Source: Shouchella patagoniensis (GTDB lineage: Bacteria > Bacillota > Bacilli > Bacillales > Bacillaceae_D). From it: a DNA stretch of 64,000 bases. Position 1 is the first letter of the stretch. The number at the start of each line of letters is the position of its first letter. The translations under genes and the position numbers were made by a program. Shown in pieces: positions 34,098 through 44,123 of this stretch. The stretch covers positions 3,098,565-3,162,564 of the forward strand of contig NZ_KV917377.1 of the NCBI RefSeq assembly GCF_002019705.1, written 5' to 3'. Under the pieces are notes generated by a model. It was not told the origin of the DNA and ran no database searches. It saw nothing but the letters and a program-made list of their open reading frames with translations.

Positions 34098-34709
34098 ATG
34101 GCAAATGTAAAAGTAGCCATTGTTTATTATAGCTCAACTGGTACAAACTACCAGCTTGCCCAATGGGCAAAGGAAGCTGCAGAAGCAGACGGGGCAGAGG
34201 TAAAACTATTAAAGTTCCCAGAACTCGCTCCTGATGCTGCTATTGATTCAAATCCAGCATGGAGAAAGCATATAGAAGCAACAAAACATGTACCTGAAGT
34301 GACGGCTGATGATATGCTTTGGGCGGATTCATATATCTTTAGTGTACCTTCGCGTTTTGGCGTTTTACCCGCGCAAGCAAAACAGTTTTTTGATACACTT
34401 GGTGGCCTTTGGGGCGAAGGCAAGCTTGCGAATAAAGTTGTGAGCGCAATGTCATCTGCTGCGAATTCACATGGTGGGCAGGAACAAACCGTTCTCTCTG
34501 TGTATACAACGATGTATCATTGGGGAGCAATTGTCGCCTCTCCAGCCTACACAAATGCTGTTGCTTTTTCTTCAGGTGGTAATCCGTACGGGACAAGTGT
34601 TACGGTTGATCAAAATGGAAAAATGGTAGAAGATGTTGAAAAAGCGGTTAAACACCAAGCCGCTCGAACAACTGCAGTTGCGAAAGCAATTGTGGAAGGA
34701 TTAAAGTAA
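34098..34709 (+). CDS. wrbA: WrbA-like NAD(P)H:quinone oxidoreductase
   Basis: A 203-residue flavodoxin-like protein. The FMN phosphate loop YYSSTGTNYQLA, SVPSRFGVLPAQAKQFFDTLGGLW and SSAANSHGGQEQTVLSVYTT are typical of WrbA quinone reductases, which make two-electron reductions of quinones. I start at the ATG at 34098, 9 bp after AGGAGAG, rather than at an in-frame ATG at 34074 with no ribosome site. Together with the SDR, hydrolase and MerR regulator it may belong to a quinone or electrophile stress group. Confidence 0.87.
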   Translation: MANVKVAIVYYSSTGTNYQLAQWAKEAAEADGAEVKLLKFPELAPDAAIDSNPAWRKHIEATKHVPEVTADDMLWADSYIFSVPSRFGVLPAQAKQFFDTLGGLWGEGKLANKVVSAMSSAANSHGGQEQTVLSVYTTMYHWGAIVASPAYTNAVAFSSGGNPYGTSVTVDQNGKMVEDVEKAVKHQAARTTAVAKAIVEGLK

Positions 34710-34716
34710 GTTAACT

Positions 34717-34750
34717 AAAACCGTTGGCCTGCTAGGCTAACGGTTTTTTT
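34717..34750 (+). terminator. Rho-independent terminator after wrbA
   Basis: AAAACCGTTGGCCT pairs with AGGCTAACGGTTTT around a GCT loop with one G-T pair, followed by a T-run. Confidence 0.85.
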
Positions 34751-34830
34751 CAGATCTTGTAAGTATGCCTATTAAATAAAAATGGTTAAACGTAATTACT
34801 TTTGATTAATGAATAGGACCTAAGATAAAA

Positions 34831-34844
34831 TGAAAGCGATTAAA
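34831..34844 (+). promoter_or_regulatory. cre-like CcpA site before the AraC regulator
   Basis: TGAAAGCGATTAAA agrees with the CcpA consensus TGWAANCGNTNWCA at all positions but one. A possible promoter (TTGATT 34802-34807, GATAAA 34824-34829) lies just upstream, so the site would cover the transcription start. CcpA would repress here when better sugars are present. Confidence 0.55.
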
Positions 34845-34901
34845 CTCTGTGCTGCTACGTAAAGGTACAGAGAAAACAAGTAGATGAAAGTGGGGACATG
34901 C

Positions 34902-35864
34902 ATGTCATTGCTTGAAAAAATGTTGATGCTTACTGAGGAAGAGAAGGAAACACTTCAATATCGGCAAGTAATGCAAGCTCGCTATACATCAAAACAAAGT
35001 TTTATCATAGAAGCAAACAAATTTCTTGCACCTGGTTCAGAAATCATGATCCGCAAACATACACGGTTCATCGATTTTCCAAAACATCGGCATGATTATA
35101 TTGAACTGAATTATGTTTACAATGGAAGTTTAAAGCAAACGATTGGTGATCGAGATATTCACTTAAAAAAAGGTGAGTTGGTTGTATTAAATCAACATAT
35201 TGAGCATCAAATTGACGCTTGTAACACAGAAGATATTGTTATTAATTTTATTATTCAACCATCTTTCTTTAATTATATATTCTCTTTCCTAAATGTCGAA
35301 GGACCATTTTATTCGTTCCTTGTTGATAGTGTTCATGGTGGGAGTGGGTTTGGTCAGTTTCTCTACTTTAGATGTGCTGAAGAAGAATCAATCCAAACAC
35401 TTCTTCAGCAAATTCTGGAGGAAATTATGAACCCAGATGTTTTTTCTCAAGCAACTATTAAACTTTATGTAGGAATGTTAATTATTGAATTAACAAAGAA
35501 AGCGAATACATTAGAAGGTGGGCATGAAGTTAGTTTACAAAACCAATGGATGAGGGAAGTGTTATTTTATATCCATGAAGAATATAAACAGGCAACACTT
35601 TATGAGCTATCCGAGCGATTAAATCAACCTCATTATTTACTTAGTAAACTGATAAAAAAGCGAACTGGAAAAACATTTAAATCGATTTTACAAGAGAAAA
35701 GGCTTGATATAGCAAGGGAAATGCTTGTTCAGTCAGATTTACCTGTTTCTGTCATAGCAGAGGAAATCGGTTATGATAACTTTAGTTATTTCTACCAGAT
35801 TTTCAAGAGAAAATTTAATCAGACTCCACTTGCTTATCGAAAAGCACAGAACTCCCAGAAATAA
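34902..35864 (+). CDS. AraC-family regulator of the rhamnose genes
   Basis: A 320-residue regulator with an N-terminal cupin-like sensing domain (HTRFIDFPKHRHDYIELNYV, then a LKKGELVVLNQH turn) and two C-terminal helix-turn-helix motifs (LYELSERLNQPHYLLSKLIK and PVSVIAEEIGYDNFSYFYQI). I start at the ATG at 34902 preceded by AAAGTGGGG; an ATG at 34884 in the same frame has a poorer site. It lies directly before the rhamnose operon in the same direction, so control by rhamnose is inferred. Confidence 0.85.
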   Translation: MSLLEKMLMLTEEEKETLQYRQVMQARYTSKQSFIIEANKFLAPGSEIMIRKHTRFIDFPKHRHDYIELNYVYNGSLKQTIGDRDIHLKKGELVVLNQHIEHQIDACNTEDIVINFIIQPSFFNYIFSFLNVEGPFYSFLVDSVHGGSGFGQFLYFRCAEEESIQTLLQQILEEIMNPDVFSQATIKLYVGMLIIELTKKANTLEGGHEVSLQNQWMREVLFYIHEEYKQATLYELSERLNQPHYLLSKLIKKRTGKTFKSILQEKRLDIAREMLVQSDLPVSVIAEEIGYDNFSYFYQIFKRKFNQTPLAYRKAQNSQK

Positions 35865-35886
35865 AATGGGGATCTGTGTTTTTTTG
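35845..35886 (+). terminator. Terminator after the AraC gene
   Basis: CACAGA...CCCA pairs with TGGG...TCTGTG across 35845-35878 with small internal loops, followed by a seven-T run. The left arm lies in the last codons of the regulator. Confidence 0.7.
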
Positions 35887-35938
35887 ATTGTGCAAATTAA
35901 GACAGTTTTTAGTTGAATAGCGCCATAGCTGCTTTAAA

Positions 35939-35952
35939 TGTAAACGCTTAAT
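35939..35952 (+). promoter_or_regulatory. cre-like CcpA site before rhaB
   Basis: TGTAAACGCTTAAT matches the CcpA consensus at 12 of 14 positions and touches TATAAA (35952-35957), a candidate -10 of the rhamnose operon. Confidence 0.55.
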
Positions 35953-35992
35953 ATAAAGACGCAATCTTCTTTAGAAAGTGAGGTGGAATGAG

Positions 35993-37423
35993 ATGAATGG
36001 ATATCGGTTAGCTGTAGATATAGGCGCATCAAGTGGAAGGGTCATGGCTGGTAGAACAGATGGGGATGAACTCGATTTAATAGAAGTACATCGGTTTCGG
36101 AACAGTGCAACGCTAAAAGCCGGTCATTACTGTTGGGACGTTGATTATCTCTTTAACGAGATAAAATATGGCATTAAAACAAGTTGTGAAATGGGTTTTA
36201 AACCAGTCAGCATTGGAATCAATACGTGGGCTGTTGATTTTGTCTTGTTGGATGAACAAGATAATCGATTGACTGAAGCGGTGTCTTATAGAGATGCGCG
36301 AACCGATGGAATCATGGAAGAAGTAATAAACACGTATGGAAAAGCAGCTCTCTACGAACGGACAGGAATTGCTTTTCAGCCTTTTAATACATTGTATCAA
36401 TTACTCGCATTAAAGAAGTTGCATCCCAAAACACTTGCTAAAGCAAAGTCGTTTCTTATGGTTCCGGATTATTTGCACTTTTTACTAACTGGGATTAAAA
36501 CAAATGAATATACAAATGCAACAACGACACAATTGGTGAATGCTTTTTCGAAACGATGGGATGAAGATCTTATTGCTGGAATGGGTTTGCCGGTGAAGTT
36601 GTTTCATGACTTAAAACTTCCAGGAACGAACATAGGACCGATAAAAGCAGAGTTACAAAGAGAATTAGGAGTTAAGCTTGATGTTATCATTCCTGCTACA
36701 CATGACACGGCCTCGGCAATTGTTGCAGTACCAGAATGGCAAACATCGTTGTATATTAGTTCCGGTACATGGTCGTTAATTGGAATTGAGAATCCTTTCC
36801 CTATTTGTATTACGAAGGCAATGGATGATAATTTCACAAATGAAGGCGGTATCAATTATCGTTTTCGCTTTTTGAAAAATATCATGGGGCTGTGGATGAT
36901 ACAGGAAGTTCAGCGTCTTCTTCCTGAAAAATGGACGTATGCCGATTTGGCAGTAGCAAGTAAAAAAACAAATGATATTAGTACTGTTGATGTGGATCAA
37001 CGGAGATTTTTAAAACCAGATCATATGATTGAGGAAATTCAAGCTGCTTGTCGTGAAACAGGGCAGGAAGTTCCTACGACAGCTGGCGAGTTAGCAAAAT
37101 GCATTTATGTCAGCTTAGTTGCAAGTTATGAAAAAGCAATTAAGCAAATTGAGCAAACGGTTGAACGTAGATATGAAAAAATTCATATTATTGGCGGTGG
37201 GTCTCAAAATGGGCAATTAAACCAAATGCTAGCAAATCGTACGAATAAGACTGTCATTGCAGGACCAAGTGAAGCAACTGCTATCGGGAATTTCCTTATG
37301 CAATGCATCTCATGTGGTGAAATCCCTTCTCTTGAAGCTGGGAGAGCACTAGTCAAAAATTCATTTAAAGTAATGGAATATAAACCGCAGAGGAGCGATC
37401 ACGCGTATGCAAACAAGATATGA
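35993..37423 (+). CDS. rhaB: Rhamnulokinase
   Basis: A 476-residue FGGY-type kinase that phosphorylates L-rhamnulose at C1 with ATP. The opening [16 protein letters not shown] is the rhamnulokinase form of the phosphate-1 motif, [11 protein letters not shown] carries the catalytic-type Asp, and [20 protein letters not shown] is the FGGY family's adenosine motif. I use the ATG at 35993, 6 bp after AGGTGG; a GTG at 35978 is also in frame. Its last 17 bp overlap rhaA, indicating coupled translation. Confidence 0.93.
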   Translation: MNGYRLAVDIGASSGRVMAGRTDGDELDLIEVHRFRNSATLKAGHYCWDVDYLFNEIKYGIKTSCEMGFKPVSIGINTWAVDFVLLDEQDNRLTEAVSYRDARTDGIMEEVINTYGKAALYERTGIAFQPFNTLYQLLALKKLHPKTLAKAKSFLMVPDYLHFLLTGIKTNEYTNATTTQLVNAFSKRWDEDLIAGMGLPVKLFHDLKLPGTNIGPIKAELQRELGVKLDVIIPATHDTASAIVAVPEWQTSLYISSGTWSLIGIENPFPICITKAMDDNFTNEGGINYRFRFLKNIMGLWMIQEVQRLLPEKWTYADLAVASKKTNDISTVDVDQRRFLKPDHMIEEIQAACRETGQEVPTTAGELAKCIYVSLVASYEKAIKQIEQTVERRYEKIHIIGGGSQNGQLNQMLANRTNKTVIAGPSEATAIGNFLMQCISCGEIPSLEAGRALVKNSFKVMEYKPQRSDHAYANKI

Positions 37424-38678
37424 AAGTGCAAAAGAGCAGTATGAGCGTTTAGGTGTTGATGTAGAAGCAGCATTCAAAAAAATTAGTGAAGTTCCAATCT
37501 CCGTCCATTGTTGGCAAGGGGATGATTTACGAGGAACGGAAACGATTCAAAATGAATTGTCAGGTGGTATCGACGTAACAGGGAATCACCCAGGACGAGC
37601 ACGTAATGGGGATGAGATCCGTGCTGACCTTGAAAAAGCGTTAAGCCTGATTCCAGGTCAGCATCGCGTTAATTTACATGCAATGTATGCAGAAACAGAC
37701 GGTGTTGTAGTTGAGCGCGATGAGATTAAGCCAATGCATTTCGAAAAATGGGTTTCGTGGGCAAAGAAAGTAGGAGTCGGACTTGATTTTAACCCAACTA
37801 TTTTTGGGCATCCAAAAGCAGATGATGGGTTAACGCTTGCTCATCCAGATGAAGACGTTCGTACTTTCTGGATTAACCATTGCAAAGCGAGTAGGGAGGT
37901 TGCTGCTTATTTTGCGAAAGAACTGGGCACCCCTTCACTAGTAAACATTTGGGTACCAGATGGATATAAGGACACACCAAGTGACCGCTTAACACCAAGG
38001 CGTCGATTAAAAGAATCGCTTGATGCCATTTATGAAGTTGATTATGATCAATCGCTTGTTATAGATGCGGTAGAAAGTAAGTTGTTTGGAATCGGGTCAG
38101 AAGCATTTGTTGTAGGCTCACATGAGTTTTATATAAATTATGCGAACCAAAGTGGAAAACTGTGCTTGCTTGATACGGGGCATTTTCATCCGACAGAAAT
38201 GGTCTCAAATAAATTATCTGCTATGTTGCTATTTAATGATCAGTTGGCATTACATGTTTCACGCCCTGTTCGCTGGGACAGTGATCACGTTGTTACATTT
38301 GATGATGAGTTACGGGAAATTGCAATTGAACTTGTACGTAATAATGCGCTAGATCGTGTCAATATTGGGCTGGATTTCTTTGATGCGAGTATTAATCGTG
38401 TTGCAGCATGGGCAATTGGCACACGGAATATGACAAAAGCATTATTAAACGCTGCTTTAATGCCCCACGCTCATATGAGGCAATTGCAAGAAGAGGGCGA
38501 TTTCACCTCTCGCTTAGCCTTACAAGAGCAGTTAAAAATGTACCCTTTTGGTGATATGTGGGATGAATATTGCAAACGGCAAGGGGTCTTAGTAGAAAAT
38601 GAATGGTTAGATGATGTAAAGGCATATGAGCAAAATGTACAGCTTAAACGTAAAGGCACAAAAACCATTCAGCAATAG
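37407..38678 (+). CDS. rhaA: L-rhamnose isomerase
   Basis: A 423-residue enzyme matching RhaA in length and sequence: [53 protein letters not shown] (metal/substrate region), [16 protein letters not shown] and [11 protein letters not shown]. It converts L-rhamnose to L-rhamnulose in the cytoplasm. GAGGAG lies 9-14 bp before its ATG, within rhaB. It sits second in the operon, kinase first. Confidence 0.95.
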   Translation: MQTRYESAKEQYERLGVDVEAAFKKISEVPISVHCWQGDDLRGTETIQNELSGGIDVTGNHPGRARNGDEIRADLEKALSLIPGQHRVNLHAMYAETDGVVVERDEIKPMHFEKWVSWAKKVGVGLDFNPTIFGHPKADDGLTLAHPDEDVRTFWINHCKASREVAAYFAKELGTPSLVNIWVPDGYKDTPSDRLTPRRRLKESLDAIYEVDYDQSLVIDAVESKLFGIGSEAFVVGSHEFYINYANQSGKLCLLDTGHFHPTEMVSNKLSAMLLFNDQLALHVSRPVRWDSDHVVTFDDELREIAIELVRNNALDRVNIGLDFFDASINRVAAWAIGTRNMTKALLNAALMPHAHMRQLQEEGDFTSRLALQEQLKMYPFGDMWDEYCKRQGVLVENEWLDDVKAYEQNVQLKRKGTKTIQQ

Positions 38679-38701
38679 CCAATAGGAAGGTGAGAAATAA
38701 A

Positions 38702-40774
38702 ATGGTCAAACATTTATGGAATGAAGAAGAAGCAAAAAAAGTGGATTCGGGTCTTGGCGAGCTCGTATATCGGTCTAATTTGATTGGTAGCGACCGCGCT
38801 GTTTGTAACTGGGGTGGCGGGAATACGTCTATGAAAACAATAGAAGTTGATTTTCGGGGCGAAGAAGTTAAAGTGATGTGGGTGAAAGGTAGTGGCTCCG
38901 ACTTGGCAACAATGGGGGCTACGAATTTCACTGCTTTACGTCTTGATGATGTGTTGCCGCTTTTAAACAAAGAAGAAATGAGCGATGAAGATATGGTTTC
39001 CTATTTAAGCCATTGCATGATTAATCACTCACATCCACGTGCATCGATTGAAACCCTTTTGCATGCATTTCTTCCATTTAAGCACGTTGATCATACCCAT
39101 CCAGATGCAATTATTAGCCTTTGTTGTGCAGATAATGGTCGTGAATTGGCGGAACAATTATTTGGTGATCGTTTTGTCTGGGTACCTTACATTCGCCCTG
39201 GCTTTACGCTCTCAAAAATGATTGCAGAAGGTGTTGCGGCTAATCCAAAAGCAGAATTAGTACTTATGGAGAAGCATGGGCTTGTTGTTTGGGGAGAGAC
39301 AGCAAAAGAAAGTTATGACCGGACCATTTCAGTCATTAACGAGGCTGAGCAATTTATTGCAAAGAAACGTGATGACACGCACGTCTTCGGAGGAGAGAAG
39401 TATAAAGCTCTTTCAAAGCAGACACGTGAATCATTGCTGGCAGAAATCATGCCGGTTATTCGTGGAGCTGTATCTTATGAAGGAAAGCAAATGATTCTAA
39501 CTTATGATGATGCAGTTGCCACTCTTGAATTCGTAAATAGTCAGAAAGGAAATACCCTCTCTCAAGTTGGCGCAGCTTGCCCAGATCATCTTGTTCATAC
39601 GAAAAGAGTACCTTTATTTATTGAGTGGAAGCCAGCAGAAAATGACTTAGAAGGTCTTGTGGAAGCCATTAGAAAGAGTGTATCTGAATATCAAAAAGAA
39701 TACATTGCATATTTTGAGCGCAACCATAAAGACGGAGATGAGATGTTTGAACCGTCGCCACGAGTATTACTAATACCAGGTATTGGGATGATTAACACTG
39801 GAAAATCACTTACGAATGCAAAAGTAAGTGGAGCGTTATATACTCGTGCAATTTCAGTAATGCGAGGCACAACTGCATTAGGCTCATTTGTTTCATTAAA
39901 TGAGTCAGAGTCTTATGAAATCGAATATTGGCCACTGGAATTATATAAATTATCACTTGCACCTAAGGAAGCCGAATTCTCCCGTAAAGTTGCATTTGTC
40001 ACAGGGGGGGCTGGTGGAATTGGCAGTGAAACATGTCGTCAGTTTGCGAGTCTCGGTGCTCATGTTGTTCTAGCTGATTTAAATCTTGAAGGAGCAGAGA
40101 AAGTAGCAGCTGAAATAAATAAGACATTTGGTTCAGGTCGGGCATTAGCTCTAAAAATGGATGTAACGAGTGAAGAAGCGATTAAACATGCTTTTGCAGA
40201 AGCTGCGCGCACTTTTGGTGGAGTAGACGTGATCGTTAACAATGCAGGGTTAGCTACATCTAGCGCTTTTGATGAGACAACTTTAAAAGAATGGCAGCTA
40301 AATATGGATGTGCTTGGTACAGGTTATTTCCTAGTTGCTAGAGAAGCATTTTCACAAATGAAGGCACAAGGTTGTGGTGGAAGTATGGTCTTTATTGGGT
40401 CCAAAAACTCCGTTTATGCAGGGAAAAACGTTTCTGCTTATAGTGCGGTTAAAGCAATGGAAGCTCACCTTGCTCGGTGCATCGCTGCTGAAGGCGGCGA
40501 GTATGGCATTCGAGTTAATACGGTATTGCCAGATGCTGTTTTACAAGGGTCAGCGATTTGGGATTCGGCTTGGCGTGAAGAGCGAGCTGCTGCATATGGT
40601 ATTAAGCCGGAAGAACTTGATGATCATTATAAAAAAAGGACAACTTTGGGCGTTCATATTTTTCCTTCAGATATTGCAGAAGCGATTCTTTTCTTTGCTT
40701 CATCAAAAGCTGAAAAAACAACGGGATGTATGTTAACCGTTGATGGTGGTGTACCAGCCGCGTTTACACGATAG
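38702..40774 (+). CDS. rhaEW: Bifunctional rhamnulose-1-phosphate aldolase/L-lactaldehyde dehydrogenase
   Basis: A 690-residue fusion. Residues about 1-270 form a class II aldolase/adducin domain (WGGGNTSMK, VKGSGSDLATM, HSHPRASIETLLHAF with zinc-type His, DHTHPDAI). From about residue 430 a complete SDR domain follows: VTGGAGGIGSETCR, NNAGLATS and the catalytic YSAVK. It splits rhamnulose-1-phosphate to dihydroxyacetone phosphate and L-lactaldehyde and oxidises the latter to lactate. B. subtilis YuxG has the same design. I use the ATG at 38702 behind AGGAAGGTGAG; a GTG at 38690 is in frame. Confidence 0.92.
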   Translation: MVKHLWNEEEAKKVDSGLGELVYRSNLIGSDRAVCNWGGGNTSMKTIEVDFRGEEVKVMWVKGSGSDLATMGATNFTALRLDDVLPLLNKEEMSDEDMVSYLSHCMINHSHPRASIETLLHAFLPFKHVDHTHPDAIISLCCADNGRELAEQLFGDRFVWVPYIRPGFTLSKMIAEGVAANPKAELVLMEKHGLVVWGETAKESYDRTISVINEAEQFIAKKRDDTHVFGGEKYKALSKQTRESLLAEIMPVIRGAVSYEGKQMILTYDDAVATLEFVNSQKGNTLSQVGAACPDHLVHTKRVPLFIEWKPAENDLEGLVEAIRKSVSEYQKEYIAYFERNHKDGDEMFEPSPRVLLIPGIGMINTGKSLTNAKVSGALYTRAISVMRGTTALGSFVSLNESESYEIEYWPLELYKLSLAPKEAEFSRKVAFVTGGAGGIGSETCRQFASLGAHVVLADLNLEGAEKVAAEINKTFGSGRALALKMDVTSEEAIKHAFAEAARTFGGVDVIVNNAGLATSSAFDETTLKEWQLNMDVLGTGYFLVAREAFSQMKAQGCGGSMVFIGSKNSVYAGKNVSAYSAVKAMEAHLARCIAAEGGEYGIRVNTVLPDAVLQGSAIWDSAWREERAAAYGIKPEELDDHYKKRTTLGVHIFPSDIAEAILFFASSKAEKTTGCMLTVDGGVPAAFTR

Positions 40775-40781
40775 AGAGTGT

Positions 40782-40805
40782 TCCCTCTGCTTAAAAGCAG
40801 AGGGA
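40782..40805 (+). other. Intra-operon hairpin between rhaEW and rhaM
   Basis: TCCCTCTGC and GCAGAGGGA form a perfect 9-bp stem with a TTAAAA loop. There is no T-run after it, so it may serve in mRNA processing or stability rather than termination. Confidence 0.6.
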
Positions 40806-40855
40806 GATTGTTATCACGTTTAGTAACCGCTTACTTTTTAGAGGGGGGAATTAAG

Positions 40856-41170
40856 TTGATACGTAAGGCTAGTGTTATGAGAGTTTATAAGGACCAATGT
40901 AAGGAGTACAAGAAACGCCACGATCAATTATGGCCAGAAATGGAAGAGATGTTAAAGATGCATGGCGTAAGTGAGTACTCCATTTTTTTACTGGAGGAAA
41001 CGGGTCAGTTGTTTGCATACTTGCGTGTTGAAGATGAGGAAGTATATGCGCGCGTTTCCAGCACTGAAATTTGTCGGAAATGGTGGGCGTATATGGAACC
41101 GCTAATGGAAACGAATGAAGATAAAAGCCCTGTATCAATTGATTTGAAAGAAGTGTTTTATTTAGCTTAA
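40856..41170 (+). CDS. rhaM: L-rhamnose mutarotase
   Basis: A 104-residue protein of the RhaM family: VMRVYKDQCKEYKKRHDQLWPEM, YSIFLLEETGQLFAYLRVED and the KWWAYMEPLM segment. The start is the TTG at 40856, 7 bp after GAGGGGGG; a longer frame from 40778 has no ribosome site and would exceed the family's usual 104 residues. It interconverts alpha and beta anomers of L-rhamnose, supplying the form that RhaA uses. Confidence 0.9.
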   Translation: MIRKASVMRVYKDQCKEYKKRHDQLWPEMEEMLKMHGVSEYSIFLLEETGQLFAYLRVEDEEVYARVSSTEICRKWWAYMEPLMETNEDKSPVSIDLKEVFYLA

Positions 41171-41184
41171 TGGAGGGCAAATAA

Positions 41185-42462
41185 ATGGCAACTAAAAACA
41201 AAGGCATGAAGGCGACAATAACAGTCGCTATGTCTAATTATCTAGAAGCAGGTGCAATTGTTGCTGGCGCTGGTGGTTTAACATTATGGGTTGAATATCT
41301 ACAGCTTACTGATATATGGGTTGGCTTGCTTGGGGCTTTAAGTGCCAATGGTTTTGGCGCTGCAATTGGTGCTTTGTTAGGTGGATACTTTGTTGACAGG
41401 TATGGAAGGAAATTTATTTATAAATATGATTTATTGCTTTATATGGCAGGGATGCTCTTCATTATATTTGCGTTTAACTTTCCAATGCTACTTGTTGGAT
41501 ATATCGTTGTCGGAATTGCTGTAGGTGCGCTTATTCCAGCTGCGTGGACCTATATTGCAGAGGAAGCACCACCAAAAGAACGAGCCGCAAGAGTCGGTTG
41601 GAGTCAGTTTGCTTGGTCCATCGGTCCTGCAATTACTTTATTTTTATCAGTTGCATTAGCACCACTTGGCTTGCTTGGTAGTCGTCTCATTTTTGCCCAG
41701 CTGTTTATTGTTGCCATTATTACGTGGGTACTACAGCAACAAATTAATGAATCTACAATTTGGGAAGAAGAGCAACGAAAGGAAAAAGCAATTCGTGCGG
41801 CCGGAAAACATGTACAAAAAGGTTCAATGAAAGACTTATTTACTGTGAAAGCAAACTTGAAAGCGCTTGTTTTTTTGATTGGGATCTATCTCTTTTGGAA
41901 TCTCGTGGCAGGAACAATGGGTTATTTCATGCCATACATTTATGAGACGGTTGGTGGTTTAACCGCAGCGCAAGCAAACCTTCTTCAAGGAGTTCTGTGG
42001 ACATTTACCGTCATATCAACATATGTTGTCTTTATTAAACTTGGTGATAATGTAAATCGTAAGCTTTTGTTTGGTATTGGGAGCATTATGGGAATTGTTG
42101 CATGGGTGATCTTAACCTTTGGTGGAATGGGCATCGTTGAACTAATCTTGTTTGTCACCCTTTGGGGTATTGCGGCTGGGTTTGGAGCGCAAGCTTTTTA
42201 TGCCTTGTTTGCAAGCGAATTATTTCACACAAAATATCGTGCACAAGCACAAGGGTTTATGTTCTTTGCTGTACGTATTGGCGTTGGTTTAATTTCATTA
42301 GTAGTACCAGCTATGATTTCTGGCATCGGATTTCAAGCAGCCGGAATTATCATGATTGTTTTCCTCGTTATTAGTTTGGTTATTGGTGTGACAATGGCGC
42401 CTGAAACACGTGGACGTTCACTCGAGTCCATTCAAGATGAGCGGTATGTAAAAAGTGCATAG
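41185..42462 (+). CDS. MFS transporter, probable L-rhamnose importer
   Basis: A 425-residue major-facilitator protein with about 12 hydrophobic segments, the sugar-porter-like motif GYFVDRYGRKFIYKYD between spans 2 and 3, a long basic central loop (about residues 190-220) and the end APETRGRSLESIQ that is typical of sugar porters. TGGAGGGC precedes the ATG 15 bp after rhaM. As last gene in the rhamnose operon it most likely brings in L-rhamnose; substrate is inferred only from context. Confidence 0.85.
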   Translation: MATKNKGMKATITVAMSNYLEAGAIVAGAGGLTLWVEYLQLTDIWVGLLGALSANGFGAAIGALLGGYFVDRYGRKFIYKYDLLLYMAGMLFIIFAFNFPMLLVGYIVVGIAVGALIPAAWTYIAEEAPPKERAARVGWSQFAWSIGPAITLFLSVALAPLGLLGSRLIFAQLFIVAIITWVLQQQINESTIWEEEQRKEKAIRAAGKHVQKGSMKDLFTVKANLKALVFLIGIYLFWNLVAGTMGYFMPYIYETVGGLTAAQANLLQGVLWTFTVISTYVVFIKLGDNVNRKLLFGIGSIMGIVAWVILTFGGMGIVELILFVTLWGIAAGFGAQAFYALFASELFHTKYRAQAQGFMFFAVRIGVGLISLVVPAMISGIGFQAAGIIMIVFLVISLVIGVTMAPETRGRSLESIQDERYVKSA

Positions 42463-42472
42463 TGTTATCTGT

Positions 42473-42505
42473 AACCACTTCTCGTTTTGGGAAGTGGTTT
42501 TTTGA
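42473..42505 (+). terminator. Terminator of the rhamnose operon
   Basis: AACCACTTC (42473-42481) pairs with GAAGTGGTT (42491-42499), then a T-run. Confidence 0.88.
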
Positions 42506-42552
42506 TTGACTGGAATAATGTTGGCACTTTGTTCTAATTTTTGGAATAGGTA

Positions 42553-43878
42553 TTAAGTGGATGACGGTTTCCAAGCGGCAAGTGGTTGTTGAAAGACATT
42601 TGTTAAATAAAGTAAGTATACAAACCCAAATGCGATCCAAGTTAACCCGACTTTAAGAGTAGTTACATCAAGCATTGACACGAGAGCAAACATGATTGTT
42701 GCTCCAAATGTAGGAGCGATATATGTTAAAAAAAGCGTACGTTTGACCCTGTTTTTCCAAGATAGAATAATGACACAGAGGTTAACAAATAAGAAAGACG
42801 TTAAAGCACCAAAGTTCACAAATCGAACCGCTGATTCTACTGTCAATAATAGGGAAAGTAGGGATACACAACTTGCAAGTAAGATATTGAAGGTCGGTGT
42901 TTTATAGGTTGGATCGATGAAAGCAAACATACGCTTCGGCAATAAGCCATCACGACCCATAACAAACATAAGGCGTGAGACAGCAGTAATAGAGGCAAGA
43001 CCCTGAGTGAAAATGGCCATGGCCAGAACAATAATGAAGGTCAGTTGCAATATCCCTCCACCCACCGAGAACATTAATTCAAGTGCAGCAGCATCTGCTT
43101 GGACAAATGAAAGGAGAGGGAAAGAGCTTTGTATGACAAAAGAAGAAGTGAGATGAAATGTTCCCACTATAATAAGAATGAGATAAATGGCACGTGGGAT
43201 TGTTTTGGTTGGGTTTTTGGTTTCTTCTGATAAGGTCGTAATTGTATCAAAGCCAAGAAAGGAAAAGACAACAATAGATGCGCCAAGCATGAGTACGTGA
43301 AATGGATTATCTAGCTGTAAAAGCGGTGTCGCAAAGGTAGTTGCTAACGAGAGGTTTCCCCCTAGAAAAAGCTTATAAAGCAAAAAGCCAGCAAATCCCC
43401 CGATAAAAAGTAGCTGAATCACAACAAATAGGGCACTTAGATTGGCTGATGCACCAATCCCTTTAATGGCAATAGCAGCTAGTAATATGATCAAGGCAAT
43501 AATCCACACAAAAGACGGGATTGTGGGAAATTGTGCAGACAAAAATACACCAAACGTTATACAAGCGATTATCGGCGCAAATAAGTAATTGAGTAGCACA
43601 ATCCAACCAACAATAAAGCCTGCGTTTGGATGTATTGCTACTTTAGCAAAGGTGTATGCAGAACCAGATACAGGGATTTTTTTTGCTAAATAGGCGTAGC
43701 TCATTCCGGTGAACATGATGGCAATGAAAGCAAGTGTGTATGTAATCAAAAGCTGGCCATTTGTACTTTTGTAGGAAACTCCAAATGTGGAAAAATAAAT
43801 CATAGGTGTGTTCCATGCTAATCCAAGTGCAGAGACTTGCCAGATAGAGAGTGTGCGTTTTAATGATTTAGTAGACAT
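42553..43878 (-). CDS. APC-family amino acid/amine permease
   Basis: A 441-residue integral membrane protein with about 12 hydrophobic segments. The unwound first helix LGLAWNTPMIYFSTFGVS and the FLGFDTITTLSEETKNPTKT segment after helix 6 mark the APC superfamily. GGAGG lies 8 bp before its ATG. It is divergent from the guanidine operon and separated by about 380 bp, so it may take up a nitrogen compound of that pathway, but APC members have many substrates. No riboswitch is visible on its own leader. Confidence 0.82.
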   Translation of the reverse strand: MSTKSLKRTLSIWQVSALGLAWNTPMIYFSTFGVSYKSTNGQLLITYTLAFIAIMFTGMSYAYLAKKIPVSGSAYTFAKVAIHPNAGFIVGWIVLLNYLFAPIIACITFGVFLSAQFPTIPSFVWIIALIILLAAIAIKGIGASANLSALFVVIQLLFIGGFAGFLLYKLFLGGNLSLATTFATPLLQLDNPFHVLMLGASIVVFSFLGFDTITTLSEETKNPTKTIPRAIYLILIIVGTFHLTSSFVIQSSFPLLSFVQADAAALELMFSVGGGILQLTFIIVLAMAIFTQGLASITAVSRLMFVMGRDGLLPKRMFAFIDPTYKTPTFNILLASCVSLLSLLLTVESAVRFVNFGALTSFLFVNLCVIILSWKNRVKRTLFLTYIAPTFGATIMFALVSMLDVTTLKVGLTWIAFGFVYLLYLTNVFQQPLAAWKPSST

Positions 43879-44123
43879 TTAAAATCCTCCAATTTATTAT
43901 TTTAAAATCATTTATCTTGTTTCATCTCGTTACGGATTTATGGTAAAGGGCAGAATGAAAATTGCAATCTCTTTGTAATAAAGACTGACAAAGAATTTAG
44001 ATGAAATTCAAAATAGACTGAAAAAATACGTTAGATTACCTGACGAAAAGGTAGAAACACGAATGAAATCTATGTAATTCTAGGAGGAACAAAAAAATAA
44101 AGGTTCTTTTTAGAACAAAAAAG
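43879..44123. other. Divergent promoter region before the riboswitch
   Basis: About 245 bp, AT-rich, without a credible gene. It must hold promoters for the APC permease and the riboswitch transcript; I see no strong -35/-10 pair. A small hairpin GGTTCTttttAGAAC (44102-44116) lies just before the riboswitch. Confidence 0.4.
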
